DNA of 64,000 bases from CAZYXZ01 sp964651395. GTDB lineage: Bacteria > Actinomycetota > Actinomycetes > BP-191. The position numbers and the translations under genes were made by a program. The notes beneath the pieces are model-generated. The model worked only from the letters and a program-made list of their open reading frames with translations, made no database searches and was not told the origin of the DNA. Location of the stretch: contig CAZYXZ010000005.1 of the NCBI GenBank assembly GCA_964651395.1, positions 1-64,000 on the forward strand, given 5' to 3'. Of this stretch, positions 24,989 through 34,584 are shown one piece after another (positions within the stretch are counted from its first letter, which is position 1; each line of letters opens with the position of its first letter).

Positions 24989-25598
24989 CGCTGTACACCG
25001 CGTGCACCCACAGGTCCGTCAGGCCGTCTACCAGGCGGCGGCTCTCGAGAGCCGGTCCCGGTGTGCGTCCTGCCTGCGCAAGCGCCACCGTCTGCTCGAC
25101 CATCGCCGCGAGCGCCGCGGCAGCGACATCGACGTCGACCTCCGGGCGGGCACGCCCAGCGTCCCGTGCGGCGACAAGGTTGACGCGGATCCGCTGCACG
25201 AACTGCTTGCGCACCTCGTCCACCAGCTCGGCCAGGACCGGTTCCGACGGGGCCGCCGCGAACCACAGAAAGCGGATGTCCTGGTCACGCTCCGACAGCT
25301 CCACGAAACCAGTAATCACGGTGTGTACATCGTTGCGCACATCACCGCTGGTCCATGGCGCCTCGACGAGTTCGTAGAGCGCAGCGGCATGGCGCAGCAC
25401 CAGTGCCTCGAGCACAGCCGTCTTGTTGGCGAAGTAGGCGTAGTACGTGCCGTGGCCAACGCCGGCAGCGCGGCACACGTCCTCGACGCGGGCGCGGCTC
25501 CAGCCGACCTCGGCGAAGGCCGTCCGCGCCGCCTCGAGCAGGCGGGCGCGCGTGCGCTCGCCGCGGGACTGCGGCTGCTCCTCGGGAGCGATCGTCAC
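24981..25598 (-). CDS. TetR-family transcriptional regulator
   Basis: 205 residues. The N-terminal helix-turn-helix is standard (TRARLLEAARTAFAEVGW..., VEDVCRAAGVGHGTYYAYFA), followed by a helical ligand domain of ordinary length. It probably represses its own operon with the methyltransferase at 24125, whose start overlaps its stop. It is divergent from the first glycosyltransferase gene across 79 bases; I saw no clear palindrome there. Confidence 0.87.
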   Translation of the reverse strand: MTIAPEEQPQSRGERTRARLLEAARTAFAEVGWSRARVEDVCRAAGVGHGTYYAYFANKTAVLEALVLRHAAALYELVEAPWTSGDVRNDVHTVITGFVELSERDQDIRFLWFAAAPSEPVLAELVDEVRKQFVQRIRVNLVAARDAGRARPEVDVDVAAAALAAMVEQTVALAQAGRTPGPALESRRLVDGLTDLWVHAVYSDE

Positions 25599-25677
25599 AG
25601 CCTGTGACCCTAGCCTGACGGCGCTTCCACCTCCGGCCTCAGCCCGCCCAATGCCTGGACGCCTTATGCTCGCCGGG

Positions 25678-26772
25678 ATGTCCGGTCCGCGCGTGGTGAT
25701 CGTCCACGACTACCTCAACCAGCTCGGTGGTGCTGAGCGAGTCGTGCTATCGATGCTGCGCGCGTTCCCCGGATCGCGAGTCGTCACCTCCGTGTACGCC
25801 CCAGAGCGCACCTACGACGAGTTCCGCGAGGTCGACATCGAGGCACTTTGGCCGAACCGGATCGGTGCGTTCACGCGGGACCAGCGGCGCGCGTTCCCGG
25901 TCCTGCGGCAGGCGTTCTCGCGGCACCTCATCGAGGATGCGGATGTCGTTCTGTGCAGCTCCAGCGGCTGGGCGCACGGCGTGCAGGCCGGTCCGGCGCG
26001 CAAGCTCGTCTACTGCTACACACCGGCTCGCTGGCTCTACGACAGCGACCGCTACACACGGGAGTCGTCGCGAATCGAGCGCTCGGCGCTGGCCGCGCTG
26101 AAGCCTGGGTTGATCCGTTGGGACCGAGCGGCCATGCGCACCGCGGACGACATCGCCGCGATCTCCAGTGTCGTAGCCGAGCGAGTGAACGAGACGTACG
26201 GCTGGCAGCCACGCGTGCTCGCGCCGCCGATGGTGCTCGACGCAGACGGGCCGACCGCGGCGCTACCCGGCGTGGAGCCGGGCTACCTGCTCGTGGTCAG
26301 CCGTCTGTTGTCGTACAAGCGCGTCGACCTGTTGTTGGACGCGATGCGTCGGCTGACCGAGCACCAGCTGCTGGTTGTCGGCGCCGGTCCGGATGCGGAG
26401 CGACTGCGCGGACTGGCGCCGGCGAATGTGACTTTCCGGGCGGGCCTCAGCGAGGCCGAGTTGCGGTGGGCGTATGCGAACGCTCGCGTGCTGCTCTCGG
26501 CAGCGCATGAAGACTTCGGGCTCACGCCCGTCGAGGCCAACGCCTTCGGAGTGCCGGCGGCCGTAGTCCGTGAGGCGGGTTTCCTGGACACCATGGTGGA
26601 GGGCAAGAACGGCATGTTCTTCCCGTCGCTCGATCCCACGGACATCGCCGACACGGTCCGCGCGGTGCTCGACGCTGACTTCGAGACACACGTGGTGCGT
26701 GCACACGCGGCGCGGTACTCCGAGACGTCGTTCATGCAGGAGCTGCGGGACTGGGCCGGGGTCGATCAGTGA
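25678..26772 (+). CDS. GT4-family glycosyltransferase (GT-B fold)
   Basis: 364 residues from ATG 25678; ATGs at 25666 and 25651 are in frame and no ribosome site decides. The N-terminal VIVHDYLNQLGGAERVV is a classic acceptor-side opening. The C-terminal donor domain includes YLLVVSRLLSYKRVDLLLDA and the EDFGLTPVEANAFGVP nucleotide-sugar motif. Cytoplasmic, transferring a sugar to a lipid-linked glycan. First gene of the polysaccharide cluster; GTGA overlap with the UDP-glucuronate decarboxylase gene. Confidence 0.87.
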   Translation: MSGPRVVIVHDYLNQLGGAERVVLSMLRAFPGSRVVTSVYAPERTYDEFREVDIEALWPNRIGAFTRDQRRAFPVLRQAFSRHLIEDADVVLCSSSGWAHGVQAGPARKLVYCYTPARWLYDSDRYTRESSRIERSALAALKPGLIRWDRAAMRTADDIAAISSVVAERVNETYGWQPRVLAPPMVLDADGPTAALPGVEPGYLLVVSRLLSYKRVDLLLDAMRRLTEHQLLVVGAGPDAERLRGLAPANVTFRAGLSEAELRWAYANARVLLSAAHEDFGLTPVEANAFGVPAAVVREAGFLDTMVEGKNGMFFPSLDPTDIADTVRAVLDADFETHVVRAHAARYSETSFMQELRDWAGVDQ

Positions 26773-27722
26773 CAGAAGCGCTGTCACGACGCGCGGTGGT
26801 TACAGGGGGGGCCGGGTTTCTCGGCAGTCATCTGTGTGAGCGCCTGCTGGCCGACGGTTGGTCTGTGGTGTGCCTCGACAACTTCCTAACGGGTATCCCT
26901 GCGAACGTCGAGCACTTGATGGAGAGGGAAGGGTTCCGGCTCGTCCGGTGTGACGTGACGAACTACGTCCACGTTCCAGGTGATGTCGACGCCGTGCTGC
27001 ACTTCGCGTCGCCGGCCAGTCCCATCGACTACCTCCGGCTGCCCATCGAAACGCTGAAGGTGGGTGCCCTCGGCACATTGCACGCACTCGGTCTCGCGCG
27101 CGAGAAGCGGGCGCGCTTCCTGCTCGCCTCGACGTCCGAGGTGTACGGCGATCCGGAGATTCATCCGCAGCCGGAGACGTACTGGGGCAACGTCAACCCA
27201 ATCGGTCCCCGCGGGGTCTACGACGAGGCGAAGCGCTTTGGCGAAGCACTCACCATGGCTTACCGACGTACGCACGGCGTGGATACGGCGATTGTCCGCA
27301 TCTTCAACACTTACGGCCCACGGATGCGGCCCAACGACGGCCGCGCGATTCCCACGTTCATTCGACAGGCGCTCGCGGGTGAGCCGGTCACGGTGGCCGG
27401 CGACGGCGGGCAGACTCGTTCCGTCTGCTACGTCGACGACCTCGTCACGGGGATCCTGGCGCTCCTCAACAGTGACCTGGCCGGTCCGGTGAACATCGGC
27501 AACCCGGCGGAGCTCTCGGTCCTCGATCTCGCGCGTGCCGTGATCGCGGCCGTCGGCAGCGAGTCGGAGATCGTGTTCGTGCCCCGACCCCAGGACGATC
27601 CCATGGTGCGGCAGCCCGCGATCGAGACGGCAACGGACCAGCTCGGCTGGAAGCCTCAGGTCGACTTGGAGGACGGACTGCGACGGACCATCGAGTGGTT
27701 CCGCGAGGCCGATCCGCGCTAG
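26769..27722 (+). CDS. UDP-glucuronate decarboxylase (UDP-xylose synthase type)
   Basis: 317 residues from GTG 26769. The Rossmann motif is VVTGGAGFLGSHLCERLL. The run STSEVYGDPEIHPQPE, then WGNVNPIGPRGVYDEAKR, is diagnostic for UXS enzymes, with catalytic Y151 and K155. It oxidises and decarboxylates UDP-glucuronate to UDP-xylose using bound NAD. In this cluster it would supply a pentose donor to the neighbouring glycosyltransferases. The stop overlaps the stop of the convergent glycosyltransferase (CTAG). Confidence 0.88.
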   Translation: MTEALSRRAVVTGGAGFLGSHLCERLLADGWSVVCLDNFLTGIPANVEHLMEREGFRLVRCDVTNYVHVPGDVDAVLHFASPASPIDYLRLPIETLKVGALGTLHALGLAREKRARFLLASTSEVYGDPEIHPQPETYWGNVNPIGPRGVYDEAKRFGEALTMAYRRTHGVDTAIVRIFNTYGPRMRPNDGRAIPTFIRQALAGEPVTVAGDGGQTRSVCYVDDLVTGILALLNSDLAGPVNIGNPAELSVLDLARAVIAAVGSESEIVFVPRPQDDPMVRQPAIETATDQLGWKPQVDLEDGLRRTIEWFREADPR

Positions 27723-28807
27723 CCCTTCTGGATCAGACTCGTCGCGACCACGTCGTCGTAGATCTCGCGGATCCGCGGTCCCACGACGTCGGCGAGCATT
27801 GGGGCCGATGTGGCTCTGGCGCCGTCGGCGAGCCTCGCGCGCAGCTTCGGCTGGTGGGCGACCAGGCGGAGCGCCGACGTGAGCAGATCGGGTCGGTCAC
27901 ACGGCACGAGCAGCCCATCGATCCCATCCGTGACCAGATCTGCTCCTGGGCCGGGCGACGTGGCGACTACGGTTCGTCCCGACGCCATCGCCGCGAGGAT
28001 GAGGTCGTCGTGAGCGTCCTTCTCGTGCGTCAGGTCGACCACGACGTCCACGTCGGAGAGCCACTGGGGCAACCGGGCCACGGGAAGGTCGGCCGCCAGC
28101 ACGACATCTGCCTCATGTGACCGGTTCGGGAATGCGCGCTCGAACGAAGCCAGCGCCTCGCGGCGTGCTCCCTCTGTGGCACACCGCATTCCGAACTGGA
28201 GCGGCCGGTTCCGCGAGGACCGGTACTTGCTCGCCGGGAGCGGAGCCGTTGCGAACACGGGGCCGGGAATCACGACGCACCGTCGTGCGTATCGGGCCAG
28301 GGCGGCTGCGTCCACTGACGTGGCGATGACCGCGTGCGGCAGCCGCGGAACGAGGCGGCGCAGCGGGCCACGTGCCAATGCGTTGACGCCGGCGGCGCGG
28401 TCCTCGTCGCGTAGGTGCCAGACCAGCGGGACCTCCGCCAGCCGTGCTGCGATTCCGCCATACAGGGCCGAGCTCGCCGAGTTGGTGTGCACGACGTACG
28501 GGCGAAGGTGCTCGAGGCGTCGAGCGAGTCGCAGCACGTACGGAACGGTCGCCGCGGGCGCTGCGCCCTTGCGTCGGGGCAGCGGCAGGACCTCAGCGGA
28601 GATGCCACGGTCGCGCATCACGCCGAGCAGCGGTCCGTCCTGACCGAACAGCACATGCGCGGCGATATCGGGAACTGAGTCGATCAAAGCGGCGAGTGCG
28701 AGACCCTCGCGCGATGCCTCGGCGGAAAGATGCACGTAGACGACACGCAGTCGCGGGTCATGGCCGCCGAGGTCATGGCCTCCGAAGATGTCGACCGGGT
28801 GTGTCAC
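27719..28807 (-). CDS. Glycosyltransferase, GT4-like
   Basis: 362 residues. I chose GTG 28807, which sits in a GTGA overlap with the preceding gene's stop, over longer in-frame extensions that read through the Pro-rich gene. N-terminal domain: RVVYVHLSAEASREGLALAA, with HTNSASSALYGGIAARL. C-terminal domain: VVVDLTHEKDAHDDLILAAM and GRTVVATSPGPGADLV. The donor-site E of typical GT4 proteins (E.FG...EA) is replaced by HEKDAHDDLILAAMASG, so it is a divergent member. It probably adds a sugar during polysaccharide assembly. Confidence 0.78.
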   Translation of the reverse strand: MTHPVDIFGGHDLGGHDPRLRVVYVHLSAEASREGLALAALIDSVPDIAAHVLFGQDGPLLGVMRDRGISAEVLPLPRRKGAAPAATVPYVLRLARRLEHLRPYVVHTNSASSALYGGIAARLAEVPLVWHLRDEDRAAGVNALARGPLRRLVPRLPHAVIATSVDAAALARYARRCVVIPGPVFATAPLPASKYRSSRNRPLQFGMRCATEGARREALASFERAFPNRSHEADVVLAADLPVARLPQWLSDVDVVVDLTHEKDAHDDLILAAMASGRTVVATSPGPGADLVTDGIDGLLVPCDRPDLLTSALRLVAHQPKLRARLADGARATSAPMLADVVGPRIREIYDDVVATSLIQKG

Positions 28808-29385
28808 CGCGCGGTGATGGTCGAGTGCACGCCGACGATGACGCCGCCGGCGATCAGTGCCAGCCCGAGAATGCGCAGTTCTGGACTCGAGGTGAATGGC
28901 GCCTCGACGGTGTTGCCCACGGAGAGAGTCGCGGGCAGGGAGCTCGCCGATGGCAGCGGTGCCACGGTGTTGGGCGAGGCGGGCAGAGAGGAGACGGACA
29001 CCGCCGGCGCCGAGGGCGACGGGGAGCGGGTCGGAGCTGGTGTTGGCGGCTTCGTGCTCGCCGCCGGGGCCGAGGTTCGCGTGGGAGTCGCTCGGGGTGA
29101 CCTGGTCGGCGCGCGCGTGGGTGTGGGTCGTGGCGTGGGCGCCGTGCTGATCGACGTGACAGACGGCTTCGGTGACGGCGCCGGTGAGTTGCTCGACTGG
29201 GTCGGCGAGGGCACGGGTGATGCCGTCGTCGGCTCGGGCGACGGCGACTCGGTCGCCTGCGCGCGCTCCAGCGCGCGCCCCCCCGCTCCAGGCGCGGTCA
29301 GCAGCAGCAGTCCGCCGACCAGCAGCGGGGCCGAGCCCGCGAGTGCGGCGGCGGGTCCCACGCGCATCGACCTGCTCACTTCCAT
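28804..29385 (-). CDS. Exported Ser/Thr/Pro-rich protein with C-terminal membrane helix
   Basis: 193 residues from ATG 29385 (a second Met at residue 7 is possible). A signal or anchor helix (~9-32) is followed by a ~75-residue stretch made almost wholly of Pro, Ser, Thr, Ala and Arg (repeats such as SPSPEPTTASP, PTPTRAPTRSP). A short segment (~120-163) and a C-terminal hydrophobic helix (ILGLALIAGGVIVGVHS) end the protein. No LPXTG motif is present. It looks like a wall-spanning stalk, possibly O-glycosylated. It is coupled to the glycosyltransferase at 27719. No family recognised. Confidence 0.7.
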   Translation of the reverse strand: MEVSRSMRVGPAAALAGSAPLLVGGLLLLTAPGAGGRALERAQATESPSPEPTTASPVPSPTQSSNSPAPSPKPSVTSISTAPTPRPTPTRAPTRSPRATPTRTSAPAASTKPPTPAPTRSPSPSAPAVSVSSLPASPNTVAPLPSASSLPATLSVGNTVEAPFTSSPELRILGLALIAGGVIVGVHSTITAR

Positions 29386-29413
29386 TCACGGCTGACGACT
29401 GAACTGGTCCCCG

Positions 29414-30274
29414 TTACGGGATATCCAGCCGTCGGACTGCGGCAATCGGCCCCTCACGATAGACGTGCCACCGCCGTCGGGCAGCACGGCCCCGCTCGCC
29501 TGGGAGCATCGATCGCAACGCCGCCGCGGTCAGGGCGGCGGCGCGGTAACTCGCCCATCCGCGCGCCCCGTACCACTTGCGGATGTAGGTCTCGGTTCCC
29601 GCATGAGCCAGCCGCTCTCGCCGGGCGGGGTCGCTACTCGTTCCTCCACCGTCGTGTTCCGCGTGGATCTCGGGGCACAGGGCCACCCGCCACCCCCTGG
29701 CTTGTGCTCGGCGCTGCCAGTCCGTTTCCTCCGCGTACAGGAAGTACCTTTCGTCGAACGGCCCCACGTCCTCCCAGGCTGCTCGGCGGATCAGCAGGAC
29801 CGAGCCGACGACGAACTGACGGCCCTCCCTCGGCGCGACCGGTACTCCGATCGCCTCGCGCCACAGGCGCCCCGGGGTGGGCAGCGGCCACAGAACCCTG
29901 TGCTCGCCGCTCGTGCCGTGCTGCGCAGGGGCCACGCAGGCCAGGCGGGCATCAACCAGCAGTCGTTCGTGCAGGGCGCGCAGGTCGCTCTCCTCGATGC
30001 GCGCATCGGGGTTGAGTAACAGCACGTCAGCGCTGGAACCTGCCAGCATCGCCATGCCGGCGTTCACGCCGGCGGCAAAGCCCGGGTTGTTCGGTTGGGG
30101 CAGGTAGATCGCTCCATGTCTCCTTGCGAGGGGTTCAGCAGCTCCGCGGGGGTCGTTGTCGACGATGACGATCTTGTGGGGCTCCATCAGGGCGCCGAGA
30201 GTGGCGGCCAAGGGTGTTGGATCTCCAAAGGCGATGACGATCACGTCGGGTACCCCACCCCCATCGCCCACCAT
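29414..30274 (-). CDS. GT2-family glycosyltransferase
   Basis: 286 residues from ATG 30274, with GAGGG seven bases upstream. GT-A fold: VIVIAFGDPTPLAATLGAL, VIVDNDPRG, PQPNNPGFAAGVNAGM, and the metal-binding LLNPDARI; ERYFLYAEETDWQRRA is the acid-base region typical of rhamnosyl/galactofuranosyl-like GT2 enzymes. It transfers sugars from nucleotide donors to lipid-linked acceptors in the cytoplasm. Divergent from the GT4 gene at 30317. Confidence 0.87.
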   Translation of the reverse strand: MVGDGGGVPDVIVIAFGDPTPLAATLGALMEPHKIVIVDNDPRGAAEPLARRHGAIYLPQPNNPGFAAGVNAGMAMLAGSSADVLLLNPDARIEESDLRALHERLLVDARLACVAPAQHGTSGEHRVLWPLPTPGRLWREAIGVPVAPREGRQFVVGSVLLIRRAAWEDVGPFDERYFLYAEETDWQRRAQARGWRVALCPEIHAEHDGGGTSSDPARRERLAHAGTETYIRKWYGARGWASYRAAALTAAALRSMLPGERGRAARRRWHVYREGPIAAVRRLDIP

Positions 30275-30316
30275 GCACAGACCCTCGCACAGCACTCCTG
30301 ACCGACCGAATACCTT

Positions 30317-31498
30317 GTGGGCGTGGGTACCCCGGTGACACCGCGACTGCGCGTTGTCTATCTCGATCACGCGGCGGCGATGTCCGGCGCGGAGATCGCT
30401 CTGTTGAACCTGCTGTCCTGCCTCGACGGTGTCGACGCCCACGTGATCCTGGCGGAGGACGGGCCCTTGGTCGCGGCTCTGGAGGAACGGGGGATCGCTG
30501 TCGAGGTGCTCGCGATGCCGGCGCGCACGGCCCGGCTGCGAAAGGGCCGCATTCGGCCCGGCAGCGTTCCCATGTTCGCCCTGTGGGACACCGGCGGGTA
30601 CGTCTGGCGGCTCCGGAGTCGACTCCGAGCTCTGCGCCCCGACGTCGTCCACACCAACTCGTTGAAGGCTGGGCTGTACGGCAGCCTCGCTAGCCGGCTG
30701 GCCGGCCTACCGGTCATCTGGCACGTCCGTGATCGGGTCGCCAGGGACTATCTCCCTCGCGCGGCGGTATTCCTGGTTCGCAGGGCTCTCGCGTGGCTGC
30801 CCACGGCCGTCGTCGCAAACAGCCAGACCACCCTGGCAACGCTGCCGAGCACGAATGCACGGAGCGTCATCGCAAGCCCGGTCATCTATGACCCGGTTGC
30901 CCACCCCGGGCGAGTGGAGCGGGGCGATGGCGACGTCGTCGTGTTCGGGATGGTTGGTCGGCTTGCGCCCTGGAAGGGCCAGCATCTGTTTCTCGAGGCC
31001 TTCGCGTCGGCATTCAGTGAGCGGACGAACGTCCGGGCACGGGTTGTCGGGGGGGCGTTGTTCGGTGAGGACGCGTACGCGGCGTCACTGGTGCGACTCG
31101 CGGAGCGGCTCGCGGTCTCCGATCGTGTCGTGTTCACCGGCTTCCGCGACGACGTCTTCGCGGAGATGGCTCAGATGGATGTACTCGTCCATTGCTCGAC
31201 GATCCCTGAGCCGTTCGGGCAGGTCGTGACAGAGGGTATGGCGACAGGACTCGCCGTCATCGCTCCGTCAGTAGGCGGTCCGGCCGAGATCATCACGCCC
31301 GATGTCAACGGTCTCCTGGTCCCGATCAGTGACGTGCCAGCCCTCGCCGCCGCGATGCGGTTCTTGGTAGACCGGCCTGATGAACGGCTTCGACTCGGCG
31401 ACGCTGCGCGCTTGGCGTGCGAGACCTATCGACCGGAACGCATTGCTGAGCAGGTTTATGCGGCCTACTCGGAGGTGCTGCGCAAGCACCGGCGCTAG
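30317..31498 (+). CDS. GT4-family glycosyltransferase
   Basis: 393 residues from GTG 30317 (GTG 30323 and 30335 are alternatives; no ribosome site decides). N-terminal VVYLDHAAAMSGAEIALLNL and HTNSLKAGLYGSLASRLAG are acceptor-domain motifs. C-terminal VVFGMVGRLAPWKGQHLFLEA and PEPFGQVVTEGMATGLAVIA carry the donor-binding E...E pair of GT4. It resembles the divergent transferase at 27719 and may be its distant paralogue. The stop overlaps the stop of the polymerase gene. Confidence 0.87.
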   Translation: MGVGTPVTPRLRVVYLDHAAAMSGAEIALLNLLSCLDGVDAHVILAEDGPLVAALEERGIAVEVLAMPARTARLRKGRIRPGSVPMFALWDTGGYVWRLRSRLRALRPDVVHTNSLKAGLYGSLASRLAGLPVIWHVRDRVARDYLPRAAVFLVRRALAWLPTAVVANSQTTLATLPSTNARSVIASPVIYDPVAHPGRVERGDGDVVVFGMVGRLAPWKGQHLFLEAFASAFSERTNVRARVVGGALFGEDAYAASLVRLAERLAVSDRVVFTGFRDDVFAEMAQMDVLVHCSTIPEPFGQVVTEGMATGLAVIAPSVGGPAEIITPDVNGLLVPISDVPALAAAMRFLVDRPDERLRLGDAARLACETYRPERIAEQVYAAYSEVLRKHRR

Positions 31499-32730
31499 GG
31501 CTGGTGAGTACCGGCGCTCCCATCGCGCACATTGCTGTGTGCCAAGGCCGCTCCGATGAGGAGCCAACCCGTGACGGGTGTGGAACGAACCCAGTACACA
31601 TCGACAAGACCGTGGATGACGATCGAAAGCTGGACGGCTATGGCGACATCCGTCCAGACTCCGTGCCGTCGCCGGAACAGGAACAGCATCGGCAGCGACA
31701 GGAGCGCGAGAAGCGCACCTCCCAGCACCACCCCTCCCTCGGCGGCGTCAAGGAAGAGGACGTTGTGCGGATCACTTACGATGCCGGGGACACCCGCCAG
31801 GTTGCCGATGCCGACGCCCAGGATCGGGTCGCTGCGAAAGGCGCCGAGGGCCTGAACGCGATACACCTCTCTCTGGAGCAGTGCGCCATCCGTCGGCGAG
31901 GTTGGGTTCAGCACACGTGTCTGTGTGGTGGTCGGCAGGAACGGAAAGCTCACCGCCGCCAGAAGGAGTAGTGCGCTCAGGGACGCCGCGATCCGACCCC
32001 TTGCCACGGTTCGTCCCCGAAGACTCAGCACGATCACCGCCAGGAGGAACCCCAGCATTGCCCCGCGGCTGTCCGAAAAGAGGAGCCCGAGCCCCATGAC
32101 AGCGAGCAGGGCCGGTCGGAAGCGGGCGAATGCTGGCAGGACCAGGACGATCAACATGGCGTTCGCGATGCCCTGAGCCGCCGGATTCTTGTGCGTGACG
32201 AGGATGTTGGCCGCACTCGACTGCAGGGGACCGATGAAGATGAGCGAGACAGCGATCTCATAGCCCACGTAGAGCCGCAATGCCAGGGTCAGCAGACGAC
32301 GGTCGAGGATCGCGGCACCGATGACGAGCGGTACCGCGGTCAGCTCGACGCGCTGTACGGCGTTGAGGATGGCCGTCAGGCTGAGGTGGTCGACGGTCAC
32401 CAGTCCCAGTGCGCCGTAATAGACCGCCACGGGCAGGACGACTGGCCGGAGCTCTCTGAGCCTGGCGCCGACGTCGACATTCACGCGCGACGGCAGCAGG
32501 ACCAGCCCGGTCACGGTGAGCACCATCAACAGGTCCGCGATCGTGACCCGCGCCCCGGTCGTGAACACGCTGCGGGTCATCGGCAGCAGCCCGATGGCGA
32601 TGACGGCGATCGCCTTGGGGTAGAGGACCCCGGCTACGGCGGCGGCTGCGCCCGCAACGAGGAAGCCCATCTTCGGGCTGGCGACGCTCTGGCTGCCCGC
32701 GAGGTACGCGCACACGCCGACGCCGAGCAT
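31495..32730 (-). CDS. O-antigen-ligase/polymerase-like membrane protein (Wzy type)
   Basis: 411 residues from ATG 32730; GTG 32787, overlapping the kinase gene, is an alternative. It has roughly ten to twelve membrane helices and a large extracytoplasmic loop before the last helices (~280-330). In that loop is the segment DPILGVGIGNLAGVPGI...DPHNVLFLDAAEGGV, typical of the Wzy_C/O-antigen ligase family (GxGxGN...xHNxxL). It should polymerise lipid-linked repeat units outside the membrane, with the Wzx-like flippase (39658) and Wzz/BY-kinase (32769). Confidence 0.82.
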   Translation of the reverse strand: MLGVGVCAYLAGSQSVASPKMGFLVAGAAAAVAGVLYPKAIAVIAIGLLPMTRSVFTTGARVTIADLLMVLTVTGLVLLPSRVNVDVGARLRELRPVVLPVAVYYGALGLVTVDHLSLTAILNAVQRVELTAVPLVIGAAILDRRLLTLALRLYVGYEIAVSLIFIGPLQSSAANILVTHKNPAAQGIANAMLIVLVLPAFARFRPALLAVMGLGLLFSDSRGAMLGFLLAVIVLSLRGRTVARGRIAASLSALLLLAAVSFPFLPTTTQTRVLNPTSPTDGALLQREVYRVQALGAFRSDPILGVGIGNLAGVPGIVSDPHNVLFLDAAEGGVVLGGALLALLSLPMLFLFRRRHGVWTDVAIAVQLSIVIHGLVDVYWVRSTPVTGWLLIGAALAHSNVRDGSAGTHQP

Positions 32731-32768
32731 CGTGCACGCGGTGGGACCCCGTGCGCGGACCGCGTGGC

Positions 32769-34499
32769 TCAGGTCCGCGGTTGCCACGGTGGCTCGCCGG
32801 GATCTGTGCCCGTCGGCTGGACCGGGCGCTGGGGCGTTGCCCCGCTTCCTGCAGGCGCCGCGTAGTACGGCGGGGCGGCGACCGCAGTGCCGGTTGCGCC
32901 CGACGCCGATTCGCTGGCGTCCGGTTCCCCGGTCGTTTCGCGGCGCCACCGGGAGCGGGACATGTCGCGAAGAGCCTTGATGGCTGCTTGGGTCGTCTGG
33001 TCCGTCGGGAACTCCCACGCCGGATCGCCGACGCCCTTGCCGTCGGCTGGCGTCTCTGCCGTGACGGGCTGGCTCTGCGCCTTGGCAGCCTTGCCGCGCC
33101 GTCGTGCGGGCTGCAGCGTGCGGACGGGGCCGAGGGGAGCGGATTCCGACTTGCTGCCCTTGCTCGCGCCGTACTCGTACGCGTAGGCGTAGCCCGAGCC
33201 GGCCCCACTGGCCGACACGCGGTTCGCCACCACGCCGATCACGTTCACGCCCACCGTTCGGAAAGCGGTGGACACGCGGCGCACGCCGTCGCGACTGGTG
33301 CGGCCGACTCTGGCGACGAGTACCGCGCCATCGGTGTGGAGCGCGAGCAGGGACGCGTCCGTAACCGGAAGGGCGGGCGGGGTGTCGAAGATGACCAGGT
33401 CGTAGCGCGAGGCGAGCACGTCCACCAGTTCTTGCATGCGGTGCGAGCCGAGGATTTCACTGGGGTTCGGAGGTATGGGGCCGCTGGCGAGGACATCGAT
33501 CAGGCCGTCGCCCCAGCGCTGGATGGCCACGTCGAGTGGCGCCTGTCCGAGCAGGACGGTCGTGAGACCGATGTTGCCTTCCAGGCCCAGGTTGTTCGCG
33601 ACCATAGGTCGTCGTAGGTCCGCGTCGACAATCAGCACGCGGCTGCCGCCGCTGGCGATCACGATGCCGAGGTTCGTGACGAGTGTGGTCTTGCCTTCCC
33701 CCGGCATCGGGCTGGTTACGACGACCGTCTTGAGGTCGAGGTCGATGGACGCGAACTGCAGATTGGTACGCACCTGACGGTAGGACTCAGCACGAACGGA
33801 TCGCGGTTGGTAAAGGGCAACGAGCGGGTCTCCGCGGTCCTCGTCCGGTACGCCACCCAGCATCGGAGCGTCACCAGCAAGGCGCGAGAGCTCGTCACCA
33901 GACTTTACGCTGACATCGAGGGCCTCGGCGATCGCTACGGCAGCCACGCCGAGCATCAAGCCTAGGAGCGTCCCGAGGGCGAGGTTGACCTTGGGACGAG
34001 GTGTGTAGGGAAGGCCGGGCAACGGCGCGGGTTCGAGCAGGCTGACGTTGACGGGGGCACGCCCGCCGGATCGCGGTCCGTCGACGCGGTCGACAGCTGC
34101 CTGCGCGACGTCGCCGAAAGCGTCCGCGACGTTCTTGGCCCGCGTCGGGTCGGAGTCGGTCACAGTGACCCTGAGCAAGACCGTGTCGGGGACGGCCTGA
34201 ACCGACACCGCGGTGTCCCCGCCGACTGCGCCTGCCTTCGTGAGCGCCGCCCCAACGACCTGGTTGCTCCCCACGAGCTGGGCATAGGTGAGCATCTGCT
34301 GCTGGTACAGGTAGGCGTTAGCGATCGTGGTATTCGGGTCGGTCGACGGGGGGCTGGAGAAGAGCAGCATCACCCCGGTGCGGTACCGGCGGGGCTGCTC
34401 GGCGGACGCGTAGGCCGCCGCCCCGACGCAGATCAGCAGGGCCAGTGCGACGAGTCGCCAGTGCCGGCTGAGGCTGCGCAGCAGCTGGGGCAGGTTCAT
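32769..34499 (-). CDS. Polysaccharide chain-length regulator fused to BY-kinase (Wzz-CpsD type)
   Basis: 576 residues from ATG 34499. Two membrane helices (~13-33 and ~171-192) flank an extracytoplasmic Wzz-like domain that ends in a Pro-rich segment (LPGLPYTPRPK). The cytoplasmic kinase has Walker A PGEGKTT (K270), Walker A' VDADLRRP (D292, D294) and Walker B VIFDTPP (D372). A tyrosine cluster GYAYAYEYG (Y437, Y439, Y441, Y443) is the expected autophosphorylation site. Beyond it is a disordered basic/Pro/Ala-rich tail of ~120 residues. It controls export and chain length of the polysaccharide. Confidence 0.9.
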   Translation of the reverse strand: MNLPQLLRSLSRHWRLVALALLICVGAAAYASAEQPRRYRTGVMLLFSSPPSTDPNTTIANAYLYQQQMLTYAQLVGSNQVVGAALTKAGAVGGDTAVSVQAVPDTVLLRVTVTDSDPTRAKNVADAFGDVAQAAVDRVDGPRSGGRAPVNVSLLEPAPLPGLPYTPRPKVNLALGTLLGLMLGVAAVAIAEALDVSVKSGDELSRLAGDAPMLGGVPDEDRGDPLVALYQPRSVRAESYRQVRTNLQFASIDLDLKTVVVTSPMPGEGKTTLVTNLGIVIASGGSRVLIVDADLRRPMVANNLGLEGNIGLTTVLLGQAPLDVAIQRWGDGLIDVLASGPIPPNPSEILGSHRMQELVDVLASRYDLVIFDTPPALPVTDASLLALHTDGAVLVARVGRTSRDGVRRVSTAFRTVGVNVIGVVANRVSASGAGSGYAYAYEYGASKGSKSESAPLGPVRTLQPARRRGKAAKAQSQPVTAETPADGKGVGDPAWEFPTDQTTQAAIKALRDMSRSRWRRETTGEPDASESASGATGTAVAAPPYYAAPAGSGATPQRPVQPTGTDPGEPPWQPRT

Positions 34500-34584
34500 G
34501 GGGAAGTCATCCGGTGTCAGTTGTCCAGATCAGAGGGGACAAGCCGGAGCAAGTATAGGGCCCGGGTCCGCTTCCTCGACCTTG

